Positions 35,160 to 45,023 of a DNA stretch of 64,000 bases are shown one piece after another; the stretch's first letter is position 1, and every line of letters starts with the position of its first letter. Both the position numbers and the translations under genes were made by a program. The notes under the pieces were generated by a model, which saw nothing but the letters and a program-made list of their open reading frames with translations, made no database searches and was not told the DNA's origin. The DNA comes from Crambe crambe (taxonomy: Eukaryota; Porifera; Demospongiae; Poecilosclerida; Crambeidae). The stretch covers positions 2,327,501-2,391,500 of the forward strand of contig OZ004583.1 in assembly GCA_963924555.1 (NCBI GenBank), given 5' to 3'.

Positions 35160-35640
35160 TTGTTACAGCTGCAACTTTAATTAATCTGATATCTACAGGA
35201 AAAAAAATTACATGCCAAGAAAAAAAATGTTAATATAGTTCTGACTTGTAATAGGCAGCATCAAGTTAATATAATACTAGATGACAGGGGGTTCCTATCA
35301 TACTCAAAATTACTTTTGTAACTTGGGCAAGTTGGAAATGATGACGAAAGTGTTTCCACTATTGGTAGATACAGTGTCGAACATGTTTTGAGGATTACTT
35401 GCAAGCTGGTACATAACGACATAGTTAATGATCACCCTCTTGGAACAGATGGAGCCTGGACAGTGAAAATAATCATCATAGAAGAAAGTAATCTATCAAT
35501 CAAACTACTATCTGTGATAGGTTTAATTTCATGGAACAAGTATAAATTTTTAAAACTTACATTCCAAGTGATGTTAAGAGAATGTATCGGAAGGGGCACT
35601 CCTAGGGCTAGATATATTACACTTGCCTGGATTTACACCA
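35160..35640 (-). pseudogene. Receptor FN3 exon relic
   Basis: About 90 percent similar to the receptor segment at 48,100-48,540 on the minus strand (FN3 exon YVVMYQLASNPQNMFDTVST-like, plus the start of the next exon). Reading frames are broken. Confidence 0.6.
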
Positions 35641-36000
35641 CTTAGCTAGATTTTCATCCTGTAGCTTATTGAGTGGCTGCAAGTAGCACTGCAAGTTGCT
35701 CCTTCAATCAGAATGTATGGGGTTATAACGTTAAATCAATTAATGATGACGTCATTTAGTTCCTTCAAAATGGTCCTAGCCTAAAATTCTATCAATACCT
35801 GAAATAATACCTGCCAACTCTATACGTACGAGAGTTTGAAGACCCTTACCATGATTTTAATTTCTTGTTCATCACCCTTTGACCCCTTCAATTATTGTAA
35901 TAATGAATAATAATTTCATATCTGTAAAAATTCCTTAACATAAAAAAAAAGAAGATGTTTATAACTATAGTTAATAGCATGTGTGCAAAAACTGAGTGTG

Positions 36001-38202
36001 TTAAAATATTTGGAGTCTGTTATTATCATCATCACAAACATACAATAAACCATCCTTATCGACATTCACTCCACATGGATTATTAAAGTGACCTTCATCA
36101 TCACCATACTGTCCAAATGAGGTCACATGCTCCCCCTTGGTGGTGTATACTTCTATATTGTGGTTGTTGGAGTTGGCCACATAAACATATTCATCAGTTA
36201 CACACACACCTTCAGGGTCACTCAACTCTTTCCTGCCAAATGAGTGGAGGACTTCACCTCTATTACTGAGGACTTGAATGCAAGGATTCTTGTTAACAAC
36301 ACTGACATACAGGTTACCATGTTTGTCAGAAGACATTTGATCGAATGTTCCTGTGCCTTCTTGATGAGAAATGATTTCCCTAACGTACTCCAGTTCTGTA
36401 GTGTATACCTTGATAGTACCATGATTATCACGTTCAGTCACCATGACTTCATCTCCAACCACAGTCACACCTAGATGTCCAGACTGTCGTCCAACTCGTT
36501 TTGCAGTAACTTTGGTCATGTTCTTATTTGACATGTAGATTGTACTACTGTCCCTATCAACAAAGTAAATGTTGTCTTCTTTGTCCACTGCTACACTCCA
36601 GGGATGGTTGAACTTGTATTCTGATCGTTTGATGCTTCTCAGCTTCTTTCCCCCCTCCTTATCCAACATCACCACATCTCCATTCCACTTGGTCACAATC
36701 ATCTCTCCCTTTGAATTGAAGGCTACATCAGTTGGATAGTTCAGTACAGGGATGATCTTGACAGGTTTGCCCAGCTTACTTGGATGGATGGAGACGAACA
36801 CAGGGAAGGGACTACCGGCTACTTCCTGGTCATTCACAGTGACAGTCAGTTCATGACGTCTACGAACAGTGGGTGTGTATGAAATACGATATTCATTGCC
36901 TTCACTTCGATCGATGTTACACTTGACATTCGAATCATTCATCAGTGACTTCAATTGGCCTGTGACAGCACACTCTCGTTTAGTGCGTTTTCCATTAGTG
37001 AGTTTAGGTGTTAGGGAGAATTCACATTTTTTGTCGACTTCAGCAATTTTGATTCCTTCACCAACTACTGTACACTTTGTAGGATCAATGCTAAGAGAAA
37101 TTATCTTTGCTTTAGTCTGACAGAGCTTCTTCAGGTCTTCAGCACAGCTCACCTCCACCCCTATGTCCACCTCCTCCACTGGATCCAGACTCCTCCCTTC
37201 CTTGCAGTGCTCTTCAATCTCTCTGTCGATGCGACTCTTGATCTCAGCATGCATGCACATGACCTCATCTCTCGCCGAATGTTCCACACATTGTTCAGTG
37301 TATTCGATCACACTCTGGACGACTGCACAAGAAGTGGACAGACTCTTCTCCTGGCCAGAGAGATGCTCCAATTTCGTCCTCACTTTCAATGCAGCCTCTT
37401 TCAACAGTCCTTGCCTGCGATTTTGGAGGATCTTTTGGAGTTCATCAAAAGAACTGTTGATGTGGTCGGCCACAGAATCTCCCTGAGCCTCTATCTCATG
37501 TTGTGTGGTTTGTATCTCCACCACAGCATCTGACAGCTCCACCTTCACTTTTCTTAAAGGCTCCAAATGTGCCACCAGCTTCTTCTTCATCTCGGGAGCA
37601 CACTCTTTCACGAACTCGTAGTTGTGACCAAAATGATCTTTGACAGTGCAATCACGACAGATGAGAAGGTTGCAGTCAAAGCAATACATCTTCAATGGTT
37701 CTTCATGCTTTTTACACATCTGAAGTGGCGATTCTTCCATAACAATCTCTTTAGCTCCTTCTTTAAGCTCGTCTAGAGAAGCAATCTTGTGGCCAGCAAA
37801 CACTTTCATTCGATGATGTGACTTGACACATTCTGTGCATATGAACTGGGTACACTGTCGACAGAAGGCTTCGGCCTTGTCCCCAGAACACATTTCGCAC
37901 TTGGCATCCACCTTACCGTGAGCTCGTTCCAGCTTGGAGTGTAACTCTTTCATGCGATTGAGGAAGAAAGCTGTCGGGAGCTGATCTATGTTGCCCTGGG
38001 GGAGGGTGGTGTCTTTACGACACTCGGGGCAAGAGAATGGCTTGTCGATACCAGTCCTCAGGGTCAGCCTGTGGATGCACTGTTTGCAGTAGTAGTGGCA
38101 GCAAGGAAGAACCTTGGGTTCTGTGTAGTGATCGTGACAGATGGCACACGTGATCTCTTTCTCAAGGTCTTCCACACTTTTCTCCACGTCCTTTTCAGCC
38201 AT
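36001..38202 (-). CDS. TRIM-NHL copy 2, intact single-exon RING/B-box/filamin/NHL protein
   Basis: Start chosen at MAEKDVEKSVEDLEK (38202), since the other copies share this ATG while the upstream in-frame stretch is not conserved; about 733 aa. RING C3HC4 at about residues 19-60 (CAICHDHY...CPECRKD), B-box 1 at about 100-140, B-box 2 (CKKHEEPLKMYCFDC..LICRDC..H.GH) at about 155-195, coiled coil at about 200-330. A filamin-type Ig fold follows (about 355-460), then six NHL blades (PTDVAFNSKGEMIV, WSVAVDKEDNIYFVD, GVTVVGDEVMVTE, SSDKHGNLYVSVV, GVCVTDEYVYVA, GVNVDKDGLLYVCD). Architecture matches TRIM2/3/71. Inferred cytosolic E3 ubiquitin ligase whose NHL propeller binds a target. Head to head with PEPS2, sharing a gap of about 340 bp. 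Confidence 0.9.
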   Translation of the reverse strand: MAEKDVEKSVEDLEKEITCAICHDHYTEPKVLPCCHYYCKQCIHRLTLRTGIDKPFSCPECRKDTTLPQGNIDQLPTAFFLNRMKELHSKLERAHGKVDAKCEMCSGDKAEAFCRQCTQFICTECVKSHHRMKVFAGHKIASLDELKEGAKEIVMEESPLQMCKKHEEPLKMYCFDCNLLICRDCTVKDHFGHNYEFVKECAPEMKKKLVAHLEPLRKVKVELSDAVVEIQTTQHEIEAQGDSVADHINSSFDELQKILQNRRQGLLKEAALKVRTKLEHLSGQEKSLSTSCAVVQSVIEYTEQCVEHSARDEVMCMHAEIKSRIDREIEEHCKEGRSLDPVEEVDIGVEVSCAEDLKKLCQTKAKIISLSIDPTKCTVVGEGIKIAEVDKKCEFSLTPKLTNGKRTKRECAVTGQLKSLMNDSNVKCNIDRSEGNEYRISYTPTVRRRHELTVTVNDQEVAGSPFPVFVSIHPSKLGKPVKIIPVLNYPTDVAFNSKGEMIVTKWNGDVVMLDKEGGKKLRSIKRSEYKFNHPWSVAVDKEDNIYFVDRDSSTIYMSNKNMTKVTAKRVGRQSGHLGVTVVGDEVMVTERDNHGTIKVYTTELEYVREIISHQEGTGTFDQMSSDKHGNLYVSVVNKNPCIQVLSNRGEVLHSFGRKELSDPEGVCVTDEYVYVANSNNHNIEVYTTKGEHVTSFGQYGDDEGHFNNPCGVNVDKDGLLYVCDDDNNRLQIF

Positions 38203-38536
38203 GTTGCAGAATGGTGAACTCAATACCAAACTAGAGCTTATTCGAGTAAGGAAAGGTGGGACAACTCCAATGTGGTATAGCTGCAAGAACAAAAGGGGAG
38301 GATGAAAAGAGGGCGTATTTCATAAATGAGGGGTCGTCAGGCTAGGGTCTGGTTTACGAGATTAGGCTCGGGGAATTTCCTAGGAAACTAGCTAGACAGT
38401 TTGGCATCAGTAAAATTTACCTTAGTTCTTAGTCCAACTCTGTAGCTTTCTCGCGTAAATCTCACCCAGCACTGAAATAGGGGCGTGTCTCGAGCTGTAG
38501 AGGGTGGGGCTCCTGGGGGCGTGGTCGATGTGCTGG

Positions 38537-38544
38537 TGACGTCA
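38537..38544. promoter_or_regulatory. Palindromic CRE-like site TGACGTCA
   Basis: Perfect 8-bp CREB/ATF consensus one base before the PEPS2 ATG in the TRIM2/PEPS2 divergent gap. Kept in copy 3 (55,723-55,730) and changed to TGATGTCA in the deleted copy (23,048). If it is a promoter element, translation may start at the later in-frame ATG at 38,564. Confidence 0.5.
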
Positions 38545-38545
38545 C

Positions 38546-41500
38546 ATGATTGGGAAGAGGAACATGATAGTGGACAGTGAGTCTGAGAGTTGCTGCTCCT
38601 CCTTGGCCGGAGGAAAGGCGCACAATCTTTGGGAGTTGGGGAAGAGACTGAAGGAGTGTCACGTGCCTCCCTGGTTCTGCATCACCACTCGGGCATTTCA
38701 GCTCTTTGTTCAGGTGCAGTGACAAGTTTAGTGAGCCAGCTAAATGAACCTGACATATCCAGCTGCAATAGTCCATCAGAGGGCGATTCAGAGGGTGTGG
38801 TTGGTACCTGTTTGCTACGCTTAAAGCTTGGAGGGTCAAAATTTGAGCAGTTTAGCTACCAAAAAGTTACCCGTGTCTCTAATCTTGCATATCAGGACAA
38901 TGGTTTTCAGGACACCCTCCATGTGAATCCATCCGACCTGAATACTAGCTCAAAGACGGCCCAGGATGCCATAATGAGAGGCAGGTTACCATCTGGTTTG
39001 GAGGAGGAGGTGACTCAGAGACTGCGTGCCCCACCATTCCATGGAGTGTTTGTGGCTGTCAGATCTAGTGGCACTGATGAAGACTCTGCTGCCCATTCAT
39101 TTGCAGGTCTGAGGAAGTAACCATGCAGTCACAATAAAAACCCCATAATTCCAGCGTGATAAACATTGTTTCGTATTCATCCCCACCCATGAGAACTGTC
39201 CATGTGCACTGCAGGTCAGTTTGAGACATACCTGTTCCAGCGTGGTCTAGACCAGGTGTTTGCAGCCATCAAGAGGTGCTGGTGCTCCTGTTTCTCTGAG
39301 CGTGTGATGAGTCATCGCTTGGAGTGTGAAATGTCGACCACTGGACTGGCAATGGCTGTTGTGGTACAGGTGAGTGTTGTGTGGTCTCCAACCACACATG
39401 ACACCTACATACGTGATAAGGTGTCCCATGTCTTCAGGTGATGGTGAATTCAGAGGTGAGTGGTGTGGGATTCTCCAGACATCCCCTCAAGCCTCTCACG
39501 TCCAACACTGTCCTGGTGGAAGCTGTATATGGACTGGGGGAGGGGCTAGTGAGTGGGGCCCTAGAGGCTGACAGGTACGAGGTAAGTATGTAGTAAAGGT
39601 ATCACAATGATTTCATCTCATATAATGTTGCTTGGGCACTACAATATGATATTCTAAATAAAGCACACAATCACCAGATACTTCACTATTTCCTCTCCTG
39701 CAGAAGAATACGGTGCATCTTTGCATAATGTGGCTAGCAATCATCATTTTCAACCTTACCTCTCGCAACATGTGATCTTCATTTTGGTGTTTACAGGTTT
39801 CTCGGTCGGACTTTTCTGTTACTTCTGAGCTTGCAGAGAAGCCAGAGAAGTTTGTGCAGTGTGAGGGGGGGAGGGGTGGAGAAGGTGGGGGTGGAGGAGA
39901 ACCTCCAGAAGAGTCCCTCTCTCAGTGACGAGGAAGCTGCTGACATAGCACGTCTCCTTGTGAGGTTGGAGGAGGAGATGGGGAAACCACAGGATTTCGA
40001 GTGGGCAATGGAAAAGGGTAAAGTAGGGCTAAGTATTGAATGGGCAATTGAAAGGGTAAAGTGAGGCTAAAAACCAAGAGAGTTCATTAAAGAATAGATC
40101 AACGGTTATCCTCGAATGCTTTTCTTACACAGGTCAGTTGTATTGCCTCCAGACACGCCCCATTGTGACCCTGCCCCCTTCGTGTTTTTTTGACCTCTCT
40201 GTTCCCGGGAAAGTGGCGATTCTCTGGGATAACTCCAACATTGTGGAGAGCTATTCTGGGGTCACTTCACCTTTGACCTTTTCCTTCGCTTCATACGCCT
40301 ATGAGACAGTAACTTGTAGTTTTCTTGACCAAGTTTTAGACTTTCAGATATCACTACTTCCCAAGTAATCCGTAAGAGTGACTTGATCTGACATATTTGG
40401 TCCCCCCTTCCAGGTGTATACTCTAACGATGGGAACGGCAGGGGTTCCCCCTTCCATCGTTGCCCAGCATAAGCCGTATCTTAGCAACATGCTTGGCCTG
40501 ATGCGAGGCAACATCTACTACAACCTGATGAGCTGGTATCGCTGTCTCAGCTGTTTGCCTGTGGGGGACACTTCCAAGTACATGGAAACCATGATGGGGG
40601 TCAAACAGGTACTCCATTAACCACACCCACCCACCTACTACTCAGGTACCTGTCGTTTTCCTAATGACTTGTTCCAGGGTTTGGATCCGGAACTGGAGGC
40701 ACAGTTGGGGGAGATCAACAAAACTGCCCCCAAGTACTCAATCTGGACCAAGATGAAGGTCAGTTGGTGGAGGGAGGGAAGGAGCACAGAATTCTCACTT
40801 AGTGCTTATTTTTTTATCCTGCAGGTTCTTGGTGGAATGCTGTACAAGATTTATTACATCGACAGTTTGGTGGAGAATTTCTTCGTTAACTTCAACCGGC
40901 ACTATGCTGATGCTATGGCAACTGATTTCAACAAACTCTCGCTCCAGGAACAAGTAGCTTACGTCAAGTTACTATACAGGGTTAGGAATCAACTATTCGG
41001 GGTTCAAAGGTCAGATCTTAATGGTATGCTGTATAATATCCAATAGGAGGTGCTTGGAAAGTGGGAGGTGCCCATTTACAATGACGTGTATGTGATGCTC
41101 TTCTTTGGCATTCTCAAGAAGCTGGTCTCCAAGTGGCTTGCAGAAAACCCCATTCAGGTAGAGCACAATTGTAATTATACAAATAGTATACAAATAGTAT
41201 ACAAATAGTATACAAATAGTGTACCAATAGTATACAAATAGTATGTATACAAATAGTATACAAATAGTATACAAATAGTGTACCAATAGTATACAAATAG
41301 TATACAAATAGTATATAAATAGTATGCAAATAGTGTACCAATAGTATACAAATAGTATACCAATAGTATACAAATAGTATAGGTGTGTTTGTTTATTCAT
41401 TTTATTAACTTTTTTGCAGGCAGAGTCACTCCAAAATGACCTTCTCTGTGGACAAGGTACAGCAACATGGAGTCTTGTTTGCCTTTTCATAATCTCTAGA

Positions 41501-44500
41501 GGAAAATGATTGTCATACAGAGAAACTTCTTGGAATTGGTTTTGTCTGTGTGTCTTTGTAGGTAATGTGGAGAGTACTGAGCCGACCAAGAACCTGATGA
41601 GGATAGCAGAGTACATTGACACCCACCAGTTGAAGGCGGAGCTTAAGGTGTGGTTTCTGGAGCAGAGGGAGGAAGTGTTGGACATGCTGGGGCAGGAAGA
41701 GGAGAGGGTGGCCAGGGAGAAGGGACGAGACACAACCAGCAGGGGGTAAGTCAATCACAGCTACTTGTTTGACCATTGTGATAGGCTTTGGTAGAATAAC
41801 TCGTACATAAGAGTCCAAACTTGAATTGTTGCATGAATTACTGTGCTAAGGTAGAGGTAGGATTTGGCAAAGCACTTAATTTGTTTAGTCCAAGTCTATC
41901 AGGCGTGTAGAGGGGCTCAGGGGGTTCGAGCACCCCCTTTGAACTGCACCTGATGTGTAAATAGCTACTTTATTATTAACAGACCAAGATTTACTGATCT
42001 ACGTACTTACCACCAAGCTCAAATTGAGCTAGACTGTAAAAACTACGCTTGTTTTATAGCTAATTACTTCTGCTAATGTGCTACTATTATCATCAAGTGG
42101 GCGTGGTTTACCCAAAAGGTGTGGTTAGTTTAAAAATTTCCGCACACAAGCGCGCGGATACTTCTTTTCTTGCTAAGCACCCCCTATGATAAATCCTCCT
42201 CATTCATGATGCTGAAATTGATTCAAGAAATTTTTTGTACACTTGCAGCATGGGAGATGGACTGCGTCAGAGAAAGGTTAAGTCTTCTTCTTCTTATTTT
42301 TCTTTTTCCACCACCTCCACTTCTCTCCCTCCCTCTTCCTCTGACCCACTCCATAAGGTGAGTCTTGCTTGTTCCATGTCTGGTCATAACTAATGAACCC
42401 AAAGAAGAAAGATTTTCAAAATTTTTAAATGCATGTAGCATGGAAATTTCAAAAAATGTCCTAATCCGTATTTTTCCGGATGCAGGCCAAGCTGAACGTG
42501 ATCCAATCTATCCAGAGGTTCCTCAACAAGTACGGCTTCCGCTGCATCAACGAGCTCAAGTTGGAAGAACACACTCTCCACGATGATCCGGGATTTGTCA
42601 TTGACACCATTGGAGGTACATGAAGTGATGACATATATATCAGAGAAAACGAGTTTTGATCCCTCCTCTGTCCACAATAGTCTTGTCATAAGCTATATCA
42701 AGACAGGGTCCTTCTCATTGATTAGGCTAATATCAGCACAGGGTCCTACTCGTTATCATTTATTTATTTATATCAGCACAGGGTCCTACTCATTATGATA
42801 CATGCTACGTCATACTCGATCATTGTATGCAACTCATGGTATCATTAGGACAGGGTTCTACTCATTATGATACATGCTATGTCATACTCAATCATTGTAT
42901 GCAACTCATGGTATCATTAGGACAGGGTCCTACTCATTATGATACATGCTATGTCATACTCAATCATTGTATCCAACTCATTATGCTATCATTAGGACAG
43001 GGTCCTACTCATTATGATACATGCTATGTCATACTCAATCATTGTATCCAACTCGTGGTATAATTAGGACAGGGTCCTACTCATTATGATACATGTTATG
43101 TCATACTCAATCATTGTCATTATGGTATCATGTTTATAATTAGGACAGGGTCTTATTCATTGTACTATTTTTAATTAGGCTATGTCAAGACAGGGTCCTA
43201 CTCTGTTAATACTATGCAAGAACGGGAGCACACCATTCTGAAAAATGCTCAGGGGATTGTGGATACGACACTCAGTGCTGCAAAACGGTTTATCTTCTAC
43301 CGGATATTGTTCCACACGAGGAGAGCAGTGAAGCACAGAGAGAACTTGAGGTTTGCCAGGACTAAGCTCTTTGGAGTGTTTCGTGACCTCTTCAGAGCTA
43401 TTGGTAGCAATTTGGTGCAGCTGGGACTACTTAGAGAGAGACAGGTAAGGGAGTGAGGCCGAGCATAGTCTCAATGTTATACATTCATTCTTTCTGCAGG
43501 ATGTGTTTTATTTGACAGTTGAAGAGATTTTTGCCTTCGTTGAAGGACGTTCAGTCACCAATAACCTCTCAGGACTGGTAGAACTGAGAAGAAAAGAATA
43601 TGATGGATACAGAAAGGTCAGTTTTTGTATCAAATATTAGTAAGAGAGCCCATGATTTATTCCGTGCCCCATAAAAATTATGCTAGTTTTATCTCGTGGT
43701 AGTTTTTATCTGTGACAATCTTTACCAGATTGTTCAATTCATAGGGTATTGCACCTCCTGAGAGGTTTATGACCCGAGGGGCTGTAGGTCCCTACCTCCT
43801 CTTCCCCCAACTACTGGACGACCTTGACATGTTGAAGACCCTGGAGGTCGAGGCCTCTTCTGACCCCAATGTCCTCTGTGGGGTCTCCTGCTGTCCTGGT
43901 ATGGTAGAAGGTGTGGTCAGGGTTGTCACCTCCATTGAGCAAACTTCAGTAAGTTGTACTATTAACATAGAACTCTACTATGAACCTAATGAACACAAGT
44001 CATATGTGTATCATAATCATATCATATCAGATGTTTCCACTTCACCGTAATTACTATGTTTAATTTTGTTTTTCTGCAGGGTTTAGATGGTGAGATCTTA
44101 GTAACAGCTCGTACAGACCCAGGCTGGGTCCCCCTCTACCCCCTCTGCTCTGGACTCATCATTGAGAGAGGAAGGTAATGAACTAAGCATTGTATGTCAG
44201 GCTTTGTTTCACATAATCTGTATGGTTGTTGGACCAATAGTATTTTCCTGTCAATTATGAAGTCATGATCATGAATAGGTTCATTTTCACTCATGATTTT
44301 ATGAGTCCTGCCTATTTTCATGAATAAGGTTGGCAAGGCTATGTATATGCCTGGCAGATGATAGCTGGTCCAACCCTTGGGTTGGCAAGCAAGGCTATGC
44401 TAGGCCTGGGACTGCTGGGAGGGACAATGTTATCATGTGATGTGGTGTGTTTTTCCTATTGTAGTTTGCTTTCTCATTCGGCTGTGGTTGCCAGGGAGTT

Positions 44501-44681
44501 GGGCCTTCCCACGGTAGTAGGTGTGTCAGGGGGACTAATGAAGCGTTTGAAGACGGGGATGAGAGTTTTGTTGGACGCAGGCATGGGACGAGTCACCATC
44601 CTAGACAACCAGCAGGAAGACAATGCTACTGATAACCAAAACAAAATAAATGTCGATACTTTGATGGAAACTGAAGCTTGA
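38546..44681 (+). CDS. PEP-synthase/rifampicin-phosphotransferase-like enzyme, copy 2 (best copy)
   Basis: Nineteen exons with GT/AG borders, among them 38546-38713, about 38911-39106, 39215-39369, 39437-39581, 39797-40017, 40133-40308, 40414-40608, 43194-43444, 43745-43948, 44080-44174 and 44465-44681. N-terminal ATP-grasp: SLAGGKAHNLWELGKRLKE, VPPWFCITTRAF, AVRSSGTDEDSAAHSFAGQ, GVGFSRHPLKPL, LYCLQTRPI. Then a long helical middle part. The C-terminal phosphohistidine swivel spans two exons: DGEILVTARTDPGWVPLYPL and LLSHSAVVARELGLPTVVGV (His is the expected phospho-acceptor). There is no PEP-binding TIM barrel after the swivel, so the order fits rifampicin-phosphotransferase-like dikinases better than true PEP synthase; the substrate is unknown. 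A G run in exon 5 (about 39,862) has one G more than copy 1 and shifts the frame; this may be decay or a sequencing error. Confidence 0.8.
41175..41382 (+). repeat. 11-bp tandem repeat in PEPS copy 2 intron
   Basis: About 19 units of ATACAAATAGT/GTACCAATAGT between two exons. The Tyr/Ile/Leu-rich minus-strand ORF here is only the repeat read in frame. Confidence 0.9.
42700..43190 (+). repeat. ~72-bp tandem repeat with GACAGGGTCCTACTCATT core
   Basis: Five to six units (core GGACAGGGTCCTACTCATTA, then GATACATGCTATGTCATACT) in the intron before the MQEREHTIL exon. The last unit supplies the CAG|GGTCCTACTC splice acceptor and first codons of that exon, so repeat and exon start are homologous. 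Confidence 0.8.
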
Positions 44682-45023
44682 AATGTTACAATCACAATAT
44701 TATTTTAATTAATTGATTAGCATAATTATATTCATAATTATATTTTCCATGAACAATAATTATGTAACACAATGCTGTACAATGGCAACCATTAAGATGA
44801 GTGTTCTGAAACAATAAATGTTGCATGTGTTCACTGATTGCTTATAGTAAAGAGGTCATAATCATAAGAAAAATAATGTTTCATGTATTAATAACTATTA
44901 TAATATTCACAGGAAGATAAGTGAATCATGATTGACAGGTACACAGTGTTTGTATCCATACCATTGTTCCATGCCATGTGATGTGAAATAGATTGTGTAT
45001 GGATTATTATTCTTATGTACTTG

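Noticed and set aside
41175-41382. Long minus-strand Tyr/Ile/Leu-rich ORF (LFVYYLYTIC repeats) that looks like a membrane protein
   Set aside because: It is the 11-bp ATACAAATAGT intron repeat read through; both flanking parts are antisense to real PEPS exons.
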